A stretch of 7,854 bases of DNA from Opitutia bacterium (lineage in GTDB: Bacteria; Verrucomicrobiota; Verrucomicrobiia; Opitutales; UBA953). The first letter of the stretch is position 1, and every line of letters starts with the position of its first letter. Where the stretch lies: positions 1 through 7,854 of the forward strand of contig JAJPZB010000032.1 of assembly GCA_021204635.1 (NCBI GenBank), in the 5' to 3' direction. This document shows, piece after piece, positions 1 through 5,779 of this stretch. Under the pieces are notes generated by a model that had not been told where the DNA came from, did no database searches, and saw nothing but the letters and a program-made list of their open reading frames with translations. The translations under genes were made by a program, and so were the position numbers.

Positions 1-25
1 TTCTCCCGCTAAGTTAGCGGGAGGG
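1..25. repeat. Palindromic 25-nt repeat, left copy
   Basis: The core at 3-23 is a perfect inverted repeat: arms CTCCCGCTAA and TTAGCGGGAG around a single central G. The whole 25-nt string, including the flanking TT and GG, recurs exactly and in the same orientation at 7830-7854. No T-tract follows on either strand, so it does not look like a simple intrinsic terminator. Its role is unknown; it could be a dispersed hairpin repeat of the REP type. The element may begin upstream of the window. Confidence 0.85.
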
Positions 26-26
26 G

Positions 27-86
27 ACCACGATAGTGGTGAGGGAGTGTGTTGTTTGAACGTCGCCTGACTTCGCTCCCCACCAC
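27..86. repeat. Hairpin-rich segment attached to the left palindrome
   Basis: Two mutually exclusive hairpins can be read. A short one pairs ACCAC (27-31) with GTGGT (36-40) around GATA. A longer one pairs GTGGTG (36-41) with CACCAC (81-86) and GGGAG (43-47) with CTCCC (76-80), leaving A42 bulged and a loop of about 28 nt. The distal arm runs into the first unit of the C-rich array. No convincing gene lies here; an open frame from 49 is low-complexity Pro/Thr/His-rich and is just translated repeat. This segment probably belongs with the palindrome as one repeat element, which is an inference. Confidence 0.5.
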
Positions 87-214
87 CAACCCAACCGCCA
101 CCACTAACCCCTCCGAAAAAAACTGCCACCAACCCAAATTTCACCACCATCCCGAATCCCCGCCACAAACTCTCCCACCACTAACCCGCCACCACCAACC
201 CGCGACCACGAACC
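80..214 (-). repeat. Array of eight 13-bp units, C-rich on plus strand
   Basis: On the plus strand the unit is CCACCAC[C/T]AACCC. Exact copies sit at 80-92 and 189-201 (C variant) and at 98-110 and 175-187 (T variant). Degenerate copies sit near 123-135, 141-153, 160-172 and 202-214. Unit starts are 13 to 25 bp apart, so the cores are conserved but the spacers vary in length and sequence. Read on the minus strand the unit is GGGTT[G/A]GTGGTGG, the same unit as in the array at 7675-7802, giving an inverted arrangement. The array lies directly upstream of the polyprenyl synthase gene. I see no promoter or gene inside it. Confidence 0.85.
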
Positions 215-274
215 TGTGTGGCGATAAAGAAAGATTGCGCCGGCAAATGCGTGAATTTAGCGTTCACAGAACAT

Positions 275-1303
275 ATGCCCGCAGATGAAGAACAGAAAAA
301 GCCTCTGACAAAAAAACTCTCGGCGAGCGGGATTTTCGCGCCGATACAAGATTCTCTCGCGGAATTGGACGAATTTTTGGAAGGGCAGATTTCGCAGTTC
401 TCGCCGGTGACGCGCCCGCTCGTGAAGTACACATTGTCGCATCGTGGCAAGCGTTTGCGCCCCGCGCTCGTTTTTTTCTCGGGCATGCGCGCCGACGGCG
501 TGGCGGAGAAAAACGTCATAACGGGCGCCGCAGTTGTTGAGCTGATTCACTTGGCGACGCTCGTCCACGACGACATTCTCGACGCCGCCACAATCCGCCA
601 CGCTTCGCCGACGCTCTTCGCGAAATACGGCGCGCACACTGCGGTTTTGCTCGGCGACGCGATTCTCGCGCAGGCGCTGCAACTCGCCTCGGCGTTTGAT
701 TCCGCCGAGCTTTGCCGCGCAATTGCCGTCGCGACGCGGAAAATTTGCGACGGCGAAATTTGGCAGACCACGGAGCGCGGCAATTCCGAGCTCTCGCTGG
801 AATCTTATTTCCAGATAATCCAGATGAAGACCGGCGAGCTCTTCGAGATTTCCGCATTTCTTGGCGCGACGCTCGGCGGCAACGGCGCGGAATACGGCAA
901 GGCGTGCGCGGAATTTGGCAGGAGAATCGGGCGCGCGTATCAGATTTTCGACGACTTGGTCGATTTTCTCGGCACCGAAGATTCCATTGGGAAAACGCTC
1001 GGCACGGACTTTGCGAGCGGGAAATACACGCTGCCGATGATTTTGTTCTTGCAAAAAAAATCGCCGCAACAACGCGCCGAAATTTCCAAAAAAATCGCCT
1101 CGGGTTTGTTGTCGATTTCGGAGCTTTCTGCGGAAATGCGCGAGGCGGGAACGTTCGCGGAATCGAAGAAATTTTTCGACGAGGAATGCCGCGCCGCCGT
1201 CGCCGCTGTTGCACCGTTTGAGAATTTTCCGGGGACTGCGGGGCTCGTGGGTGTCGCGAACTTTGTCGCGGCGCAGGTGGAAAATTTCTTCGCGGCGGAC
1301 TGA
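275..1303 (+). CDS. Long-chain polyprenyl diphosphate synthase (IspB/HepT-like)
   Basis: This trans-prenyltransferase condenses isopentenyl diphosphate onto an allylic diphosphate, making prenyl chains, probably for a quinone side chain. Counting from ATG 275 it has 342 residues, normal for the family. It shows GKRLRP (58-63), the first Asp-rich motif DDILD (99-103) in LVHDDILD, KTGELFE (185-191), the second Asp-rich motif DDLVD (226-230) and GKTLGTDFASGKYTLP (240 onward). The residue five before the first motif is Ala, as in octaprenyl/heptaprenyl synthases; short-chain farnesyl synthases usually carry bulky residues there. This favours a long-chain product, as inference. The usual RRGxPT after the first motif reads IRHASPT. 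The frame is open back to GTG 218, four bases past the repeat array, but the extra 19 residues look unlike the family and neither start has a clear Shine-Dalgarno. I prefer ATG 275. The cytosolic enzyme class is certain; exact chain length is not. Confidence 0.93.
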   Translation: MPADEEQKKPLTKKLSASGIFAPIQDSLAELDEFLEGQISQFSPVTRPLVKYTLSHRGKRLRPALVFFSGMRADGVAEKNVITGAAVVELIHLATLVHDDILDAATIRHASPTLFAKYGAHTAVLLGDAILAQALQLASAFDSAELCRAIAVATRKICDGEIWQTTERGNSELSLESYFQIIQMKTGELFEISAFLGATLGGNGAEYGKACAEFGRRIGRAYQIFDDLVDFLGTEDSIGKTLGTDFASGKYTLPMILFLQKKSPQQRAEISKKIASGLLSISELSAEMREAGTFAESKKFFDEECRAAVAAVAPFENFPGTAGLVGVANFVAAQVENFFAAD

Positions 1304-1330
1304 GATTGTCGCCGCGCGGGAGAGGCACGA

Positions 1331-1435
1331 ATGTTCGGCAATTCGGGAGAAATAACGTCGCGAGAGATGCTCGCCGCCGCGATCATCGTCGTGGCGGGCG
1401 GGTTGGTGGTGGCGGCGATCGTGCTGTTGTCGTGA
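1331..1435 (+). CDS. Small single-span membrane protein, 34 aa (hypothetical)
   Basis: ATG at 1331 opens a 34-codon frame ending in TGA (1433-1435). The first dozen residues, MFGNSGEITSRE, are polar. They are followed by about 22 uninterrupted hydrophobic residues (Met13 to Ser34: Ala, Ile, Val, Gly, Leu), enough for one transmembrane helix reaching the C-terminus. A good Shine-Dalgarno, GGGAGAGG (1318-1325), sits five bases upstream of the ATG, better than most large genes here have. It lies 27 bp after the polyprenyl synthase stop, so cotranscription is plausible. Codons for Gly-Leu-Val-Val within the helix are an exact copy of the 13-mer GGGTTGGTGGTGG (1400-1412). I do not recognise the protein. 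It may be a real small membrane protein or a chance frame made hydrophobic by the repeat; the ribosome-binding site favours the former. Confidence 0.5.
   Translation: MFGNSGEITSREMLAAAIIVVAGGLVVAAIVLLS
1400..1412 (+). repeat. Solitary exact 13-mer repeat copy inside the small ORF
   Basis: GGGTTGGTGGTGG here is identical to the units at 7723-7735 and 7772-7784 and to the reverse complement of 80-92 and 189-201. It lies in the hydrophobic segment of the 34-residue ORF and is read as Gly-Leu-Val-Val. Confidence 0.7.
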
Positions 1436-1570
1436 GCCGCCGGTTTTTCTGCGCGGGAAACTCGCCGCCACAATCGCGGGAACGGGTTTGTTGTCGGGGC
1501 AAAATTTTGTCGCAAAACTCTGCGGGAACGACATTCTTTTTTGCCGAAAATTTTTAAAACTCTCAAATCA
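1436..1570. other. Intergenic leader before the aminotransferase gene
   Basis: No gene is seen. The string GCGGGAA occurs three times (1453-1459, 1476-1482, 1522-1528), and a degenerate relative of the 13-mer occurs at 1484-1497. TTGTCG (1507-1512) would be the only -35-like hexamer, but the hexamer 17 bp further on (GACATT) is a poor -10, so no promoter is called. The last 30 bp before the start are A/T-rich and lack a Shine-Dalgarno. Confidence 0.35.
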
Positions 1571-2644
1571 ATGGCTACGAAACTTTACATCCCAGGACCC
1601 ACGGAAGTACTTCCGGAAATTCTCGCGGAAATGAGCCGCCCGATGATGGGGCATCGCTCGAAAGCCGCGTCGGAATTGCAGCGGCGCATTTCCAACAATC
1701 TGCGCCGGATATTGCTCACGGAGAACGAAATTTTGCTCTCCACGTCGTCGGGGACGGGGCTCATGGAAGGCGCGGTTCGCTCTTGCACGGCGAAGCGGGC
1801 GGCGATTTTCTCCGTCGGCGCCTTCGGGAAAAAGTGGTTCAAAATCGCGCGCGGCAACGGCGTGGAATCCGACCTCATCGAGAGCGAATTTGGCCAGCCG
1901 ACAACGCCGGAGATGGTTGACGCCGCGCTCTCCACGGGGAAATACGACACGATCTGCGTGACGCACAACGAGACTTCCACCGGCGTGCAAAACCCCGTCG
2001 AGGAAATCGCCGAAGTTTTGAAAAAATATCCCGACGTCGTTTGGTGCGTCGATGCCGTTTCCTCCGCCGCCGGAGCGAAAATCGAGACGGACAAACTCGG
2101 GATCGACGTCCTCGTGACATCGACGCAGAAGGCGCTCGCGCTGCCGCCCGGGATGGCGATTTGCACGCTCTCGAAAAAGGCGTATGAGCGCACGGCGACG
2201 GTGAAAAATCGCGGCTGCTATTTTGATTTGCGCGACATCTACGACGTGATCCAAAAGAAAGATTACCAGTACACGAACACGCCGTGCATTTCGATCATGT
2301 TCGCGATGGACGTGCAATTGCAGCGAATCATGCACGAAGGCGTGGAAAATCGCTTCAAGCGCCACACCGAGATGGCGAAATTCGTGCGTGCGTGGGCAGA
2401 CGAATATTTCTCCGTTTTCGCGAACAGGAATTACCTTTCCAACACGCTCACCGTTATCTCGAACACGCGCGGGATCTCTGTCGCAGAGCTGAACAAAAAA
2501 TTGCAAGAGCGCGGAATGCAGCTCGGAAACGGCTACGGCGACCTCAAGGAAAAAACCTTCCGCATCGCGCACATGGGCGAACTCACGCTCGACGATATGC
2601 GCGCGATAACGGAAAACATCGTCGATATTTTGAAGCTGAAATAA
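1571..2644 (+). CDS. Class V PLP aminotransferase (alanine-glyoxylate / serine-pyruvate type)
   Basis: This is a fold-type I pyridoxal-phosphate enzyme that moves amino groups between small amino acids and 2-oxo acids. The protein is 357 residues, normal length. The N-terminus MATKLYIPGPTEV is the family's substrate-end signature; a GHRS motif follows (27-30). STSSGTGLME (57-66) is the cofactor phosphate loop and HNETSTG (132-138) a conserved active-site stretch. Asp161 in CVDAVSSAAG should contact the pyridine nitrogen. Lys187 in STQKALALPPG is the Schiff-base lysine. FRIAHMGE (330-337) carries the substrate-carboxylate Arg331. The frame extends ten codons upstream to TTG 1541, but the family start is ATG 1571. 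No Shine-Dalgarno precedes it. cmk follows after 27 bp, suggesting an operon. Substrate pair (alanine/serine with glyoxylate/pyruvate, or a serine-pathway role) cannot be settled from sequence alone. Confidence 0.92.
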   Translation: MATKLYIPGPTEVLPEILAEMSRPMMGHRSKAASELQRRISNNLRRILLTENEILLSTSSGTGLMEGAVRSCTAKRAAIFSVGAFGKKWFKIARGNGVESDLIESEFGQPTTPEMVDAALSTGKYDTICVTHNETSTGVQNPVEEIAEVLKKYPDVVWCVDAVSSAAGAKIETDKLGIDVLVTSTQKALALPPGMAICTLSKKAYERTATVKNRGCYFDLRDIYDVIQKKDYQYTNTPCISIMFAMDVQLQRIMHEGVENRFKRHTEMAKFVRAWADEYFSVFANRNYLSNTLTVISNTRGISVAELNKKLQERGMQLGNGYGDLKEKTFRIAHMGELTLDDMRAITENIVDILKLK

Positions 2645-2671
2645 GGCGCGGCGGAAAGGGCGGTTTCGGCG

Positions 2672-3352
2672 ATGAAAAAGCGCTTTATCACGATCGCGGT
2701 TGACGGAGGTGCGGCATCGGGAAAGTCTTCGACGTCGCGCGCTCTCGCAGAAAAATTCGGGCTATTGCACGTCGATACCGGCGCGCACTATCGGACGCTC
2801 GCGCTTTCGCTCTTGCGGCGCGGGATCGATTCCGTGGAGAAATTTGCGGGCGCGGAAGACCCGTTTGCCGACCTCGCGCTTGGGACCTGCGTGCGCGGCA
2901 ACGAGGCGCGCATGAGCATTTCGGGAAGCGTGCCCGACGACAGCGAGATTCGCAACGACGCGGTGAACTCCGTGGTCTCGCAATTTGCCGCAATCCCGCA
3001 GGTGCGCAAGTTTTTGTTTGACTACCAGCGCGGGCAAGTCGCCGTCGCGCGCGACAACAATTTCGCGGGATTGGTCATGGAAGGGCGCGATATCGGCTCG
3101 AATATTTTGCCCGACGCCGACTTGCGGATTTTCCTCACTGCAGACGCCGCCGCGCGCCAACGCCGCCGCGCCGCCGAGGGGATTCCCGATTCCATTGCCG
3201 CGAGAGACAAATTGGATTCCTCGCGCAAGACTGCGCCTCTGACGCAGGCGGCGGGGGCGATTGTCATCGACAGCACCTTTCTCGATCTCTCGCAGGTCGT
3301 CGAAAAAATTTCGGAAATGATTCGCGAAAAACTCGCGGCGGAAGGCGAGTAA
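2672..3352 (+). CDS. cmk: Cytidylate kinase (CMP/dCMP kinase)
   Basis: It phosphorylates CMP and dCMP with ATP, feeding CTP for RNA and CDP-lipid synthesis and dCTP for DNA. The protein is 226 residues, the usual length. The Walker A loop is GGAASGKS (12-19); the family normally has GPAASGKS, so Pro is replaced by Gly. HVDTGAHYR (33-41) matches the CMP-binding LDTGAxYR motif. SEIRNDAVNSVVSQFA (91-106) and VRKFLFDYQR (111-120) are typical of the NMP-binding insert. MEGRDIGS (136-143) is the conserved GRDIG motif. The lid region has RDKLDSSRKTAPL (178-190) with Arg178, Asp179 and Arg185. A purine-rich GGAAAGGG lies somewhat far (12 bp) upstream of the ATG. It sits 27 bp after the aminotransferase and only 4 bp before plsC, so translation and transcription of cmk and plsC are probably linked. 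Cytosolic. Confidence 0.95.
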   Translation: MKKRFITIAVDGGAASGKSSTSRALAEKFGLLHVDTGAHYRTLALSLLRRGIDSVEKFAGAEDPFADLALGTCVRGNEARMSISGSVPDDSEIRNDAVNSVVSQFAAIPQVRKFLFDYQRGQVAVARDNNFAGLVMEGRDIGSNILPDADLRIFLTADAAARQRRRAAEGIPDSIAARDKLDSSRKTAPLTQAAGAIVIDSTFLDLSQVVEKISEMIREKLAAEGE

Positions 3353-3356
3353 AACA

Positions 3357-4004
3357 ATGGATCTCTTTACTGACAAATTAGCGTACTCAATCTTCTATCA
3401 CTTCGCGCGCGCGTTCATGAACACGTTTGGGAAACTCGAAGTCTATGGGCTCGAAAATTTCCCGAAAGGCGGCTGCCTCGTCGCGAGTAATCACACGAGC
3501 TTCATCGACCCGCCGCTCGTCGGTTGCTGCATTCCGCAGGAAATGTTCTTTCTCGCGCGGAAGACGTTGCAGGATTTGCCGGTGCTCAAAAAAATTCTGC
3601 CGTATTGCAACGTGATTCCGATTGACAGAGATGGCGGCGGGGCGGACGTTGGCGCGTTCAAAAAAATGTTCAAGGTCTTGAAAGAAGGCCACTCGGTTTT
3701 GATTTTCCCCGAGGGAACGCGCAGCAAAGACGGCAAGCCAGGGAAAGCGCAGGGCGGCGCGGGCCTCATCGCGTGCAAGTCGCGCGTGCCGGTCGTGCCG
3801 GTCAGGATTTTCGGGTCGCACTTGGTGCTGCCGAAAGACTCGGTCATCCCGAAGTGCGCGAAGGTGAAAGTTTGCTTCGGCAAACCGATTTTTCCTGCGG
3901 AATTTGACCCTGGGAAAAATCACCCCGACCGCTTCCGCGAAGCCTCGCGCTTCGTGATGTCGCGCATTCTCGAAATAAAAGAGCCGCGCGTCTCGAAATA
4001 TTGA
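3357..4004 (+). CDS. plsC: 1-acyl-sn-glycerol-3-phosphate acyltransferase
   Basis: This membrane-associated enzyme adds the second acyl chain to lysophosphatidic acid, making phosphatidic acid, the phospholipid precursor. It has 215 residues with the family blocks in order: NHTSFID (45-51), the HX4D catalytic pair His46/Asp51; VIPIDR (86-91); FPEGTRS (117-123), the glycerol-phosphate-binding block; and VPVVPV (144-149). The N-terminal 30 residues are amphipathic rather than a clear membrane span. ATG 3357 begins 4 bp after the cmk stop; GGAAGG (3340-3345) inside the end of cmk could serve as a ribosome-binding site at long spacing. Adjacency of cmk and plsC is common in bacteria and fits joint control of CTP and phospholipid supply. 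Other members of this family acylate ornithine lipids or similar acceptors, but the context favours plsC. Confidence 0.92.
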   Translation: MDLFTDKLAYSIFYHFARAFMNTFGKLEVYGLENFPKGGCLVASNHTSFIDPPLVGCCIPQEMFFLARKTLQDLPVLKKILPYCNVIPIDRDGGGADVGAFKKMFKVLKEGHSVLIFPEGTRSKDGKPGKAQGGAGLIACKSRVPVVPVRIFGSHLVLPKDSVIPKCAKVKVCFGKPIFPAEFDPGKNHPDRFREASRFVMSRILEIKEPRVSKY

Positions 4005-4033
4005 CGCACGGCAATTTGGCAAAAAATCTTGCA

Positions 4034-4072
4034 AAAACGACAGGCGCCCTCGCGAGAAGGCGCCTGCGTTTT
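4034..4072. terminator. Bidirectional intrinsic terminator between plsC and gltX
   Basis: CAGGCGCC (4041-4048) pairs perfectly with GGCGCCTG (4059-4066) around a 10-nt loop. The stem extends past a single bulged A (4040) by pairing AAAACG (4034-4039) with CGTTTT (4067-4072). For plsC the plus strand ends in a T-run; for the convergent gltX the A-run supplies U residues on the other strand. It lies 30 bp past the plsC stop and about 140 bp past the gltX stop. Confidence 0.8.
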
Positions 4073-4157
4073 CTAACTCTACTGACTAACTCTAATCTCT
4101 AATAACACTAAAACAAAAACTCAAACCTATCACTAACTATCACTGACTAACACTGAC
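4073..4157. repeat. G-poor repetitive spacer with 10-bp tandem units
   Basis: On the plus strand this stretch consists almost wholly of A, C and T, unlike the GC-rich surroundings. Three 10-bp units stand in tandem at 4128-4157: TATCACTAAC, TATCACTGAC, TAACACTGAC. CTAACTCTA occurs at 4073-4081 and again at 4086-4094. The middle part (4095-4127) is looser. It lies between the terminator and the gltX stop, so it would form the 3' untranslated part of a gltX transcript. No ORF or known RNA is visible. Confidence 0.65.
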
Positions 4158-4211
4158 TTTGAAAATGAAGCGGAGACAGATTTGCTTTTTGTCTGAAAAA
4201 TTTTCCGCGAA

Positions 4212-5588
4212 TTATTTCGACATCTTTTCGATGAATTTTTTGACGCGCGAAAGCGTGCGCTCGCGCCCGATGAGCTCGAGAATTTCGTGAAGCCCGGGCC
4301 CGCCCGGCTGCCCCGAAACAGCGAAGCGCAGCGGCGAAAAATAGTCCGTCGCCTTCACTCCGTTTGCGGCCCCGAGCTTCTCGAAAATCGCGTCAATCGT
4401 CGCGGGCGCGACGTCCTGCGCGGCTTCCAGCTCCGGCACGAGCTCGCGGCAACGCGCCACGGGGTCGCTCTTTTTGCAAAGCTTCGCGTAGCCTTTTTCG
4501 TCGAGCGGAAATTCGTCGGTGAAGAAATAATTCACGAACGCGGGCAGGGTATCGAGCGCGTGCGCTTTGGGCTTGCACAGCGCGAGAACGCGTTGGATGT
4601 AGTCCTCGTTCGTCTTTTCGTCGATGACATTTGCCTCGCCGAGAACCGGCGCCGCGAGCCACGCGAACGATTCGTCCGGCAGCGCGCGCAAATATTCCTG
4701 ATTGAAAAACGCCATTTTGCGCTCGTCGAAACGCGCGTTTGCCTGATGGACGTCGCACAAATCGAACTGCTCGATGATGTCTTCGATCGGCAAAATTTCG
4801 CGCCCGTCCTTCGGCGTCCAGCCCAACAGGCAAAGGAAATTCCGCACTGCGGCAGGCATGAAGTGGCGCGAGCGATATTCCTCGATCAGCGCGCCGCGAT
4901 CGCGCTTGGACATTTTGCCCGCGCCCTCCGTTTTCAAAATCAGCGGAATGTGCGCAAACTTGGGCGGCTCGACGCCAAACGCCTTGTACAACTCGATGTG
5001 CTTGCTCGTGTTCGACAAATGGTCCTCGCCGCGAATCACGTGCGTAATCTTCATCGCGATGTCGTCAACGACGTTGACGAGGTGAAAAACCGGCTCGCCA
5101 TTGCCGCGCACGATGACGAAATCGCGGTCCTCGGCGCGCTCGACACGCCCGCGAATCACGTCGTCGATGACGACCGGCGTCGCGTGAACGCGCTCGATTT
5201 CCTTCTTCAAAAAATCGTCATAAACAGTCTCGCGCTCGCCTTCGAGGCGGAACCAAATCGCGCCGTCTTTCTCGTATGCGCGCCCTTTGTCCATCAGCTC
5301 GCGCACTTTTTCTTTGTAAAATTCGCCGCGCTGCGACTGGAAATACGGACCGAAATTGCCGCCGACCTCGGGGCCCTCGTCCCAATCCATTCCGAGCCAG
5401 CGCAGGGATTCGAGAATCACGTCGAGAAATTCTTTCGTGTTGCGTTCTTTGTCGGTGTCCTCTATGCGCAGGACGAATTTTCCGCCGACGTGGCGCGCGT
5501 AAAGCCAGTTGAACAGCGCCGTGCGGGCGCTTCCGATGTGAAAAAAGCCCGTCGGGCTCGGTGCGAAACGTGTGCGAACTTCACTCAT
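4212..5588 (-). CDS. gltX: Glutamyl-tRNA synthetase
   Basis: It charges tRNA-Glu with glutamate (class I aminoacyl-tRNA synthetase, cytosolic). The protein is 458 residues, typical. The N-terminus TRFAPSPTGFFHIGSARTA carries the HIGH-type motif HIGS (17-20). LRIEDTD (40-46) lies in the glutamate site, HVIRGEDHLSNT (183-194) is the family's conserved block, and KMSKR (225-229) is the KMSKS-type ATP loop. Residues from about 330 form the helical anticodon-binding domain, ending in the usual SGQPGGPGLHEILELIGRE block (425-443). Start ATG (5586-5588) has no Shine-Dalgarno; the leader is ACGCAAAAAC. Whether it also mischarges tRNA-Gln cannot be decided here. It is transcribed toward plsC and away from aroC. 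Confidence 0.97.
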   Translation of the reverse strand: MSEVRTRFAPSPTGFFHIGSARTALFNWLYARHVGGKFVLRIEDTDKERNTKEFLDVILESLRWLGMDWDEGPEVGGNFGPYFQSQRGEFYKEKVRELMDKGRAYEKDGAIWFRLEGERETVYDDFLKKEIERVHATPVVIDDVIRGRVERAEDRDFVIVRGNGEPVFHLVNVVDDIAMKITHVIRGEDHLSNTSKHIELYKAFGVEPPKFAHIPLILKTEGAGKMSKRDRGALIEEYRSRHFMPAAVRNFLCLLGWTPKDGREILPIEDIIEQFDLCDVHQANARFDERKMAFFNQEYLRALPDESFAWLAAPVLGEANVIDEKTNEDYIQRVLALCKPKAHALDTLPAFVNYFFTDEFPLDEKGYAKLCKKSDPVARCRELVPELEAAQDVAPATIDAIFEKLGAANGVKATDYFSPLRFAVSGQPGGPGLHEILELIGRERTLSRVKKFIEKMSK

Positions 5589-5693
5589 GTTTTTGCGTCA
5601 ATGCTTCAGGCAAGAAAATGCCGTTCCCGCCCTTTTTGCAAAAAGAAAACTCCCGCGTTCGCGCCTCGCCGCTGCCCGCTTTTGCGCGCAGAT

Positions 5694-5722
5694 TTGCCGG
5701 CGTCTGCGGCTTGCAATAAATT
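5694..5722 (+). promoter_or_regulatory. Candidate sigma70-type promoter for aroC
   Basis: TTGCCG (5694-5699) and TAAATT (5717-5722) are exactly 17 bp apart, each matching four of six consensus positions. Transcription would begin near 5729, giving a leader of about 50 nt. The leader contains an A/T-rich tract with the palindrome TTAATTAA (5759-5766). The match is modest and the shared gltX/aroC intergenic region could hold other promoters; I found no good candidate for gltX. Confidence 0.3.
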
Positions 5723-5779
5723 CGCTGGCGGGTTTTTCTCGTGCGAATAGTCAACTTTTTAATTAATTTTTTCACGCAA

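Noticed and set aside
1..25. Intrinsic terminator
   Set aside because: The palindrome has no following T-run on either strand and its arms leave almost no loop.
80..214. CRISPR array
   Set aside because: Units are only 13 bp, spacers are a few bases long and of unequal length, and no cas gene is present.
49..288. A 79-codon frame over the left array
   Set aside because: Its product is mostly Pro/Thr/His translated from the repeat array, without a ribosome-binding site.
257..1534. A 425-codon open frame on the minus strand opposite the polyprenyl synthase
   Set aside because: GC-rich codon use makes long antisense frames; its product is Arg-rich and low-complexity, and the sense strand has all family motifs.
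1306..1557. An 83-codon frame overlapping the small membrane ORF
   Set aside because: Arg/Gly-rich composition, no motif, no placed ribosome-binding site; the 34-residue frame has both a site and a plausible membrane helix.
4287..5750. A 487-codon open frame on the plus strand across gltX
   Set aside because: It is the antisense shadow of gltX, whose motifs on the minus strand are unmistakable; the plus-strand protein is Arg-rich with no recognisable domain.
5726..5754. A gltX promoter from TTGACT on the minus strand (5749-5754)
   Set aside because: The hexamer 17 bp downstream is CCGCCA, and 16 or 18 bp spacings give nothing like a -10.
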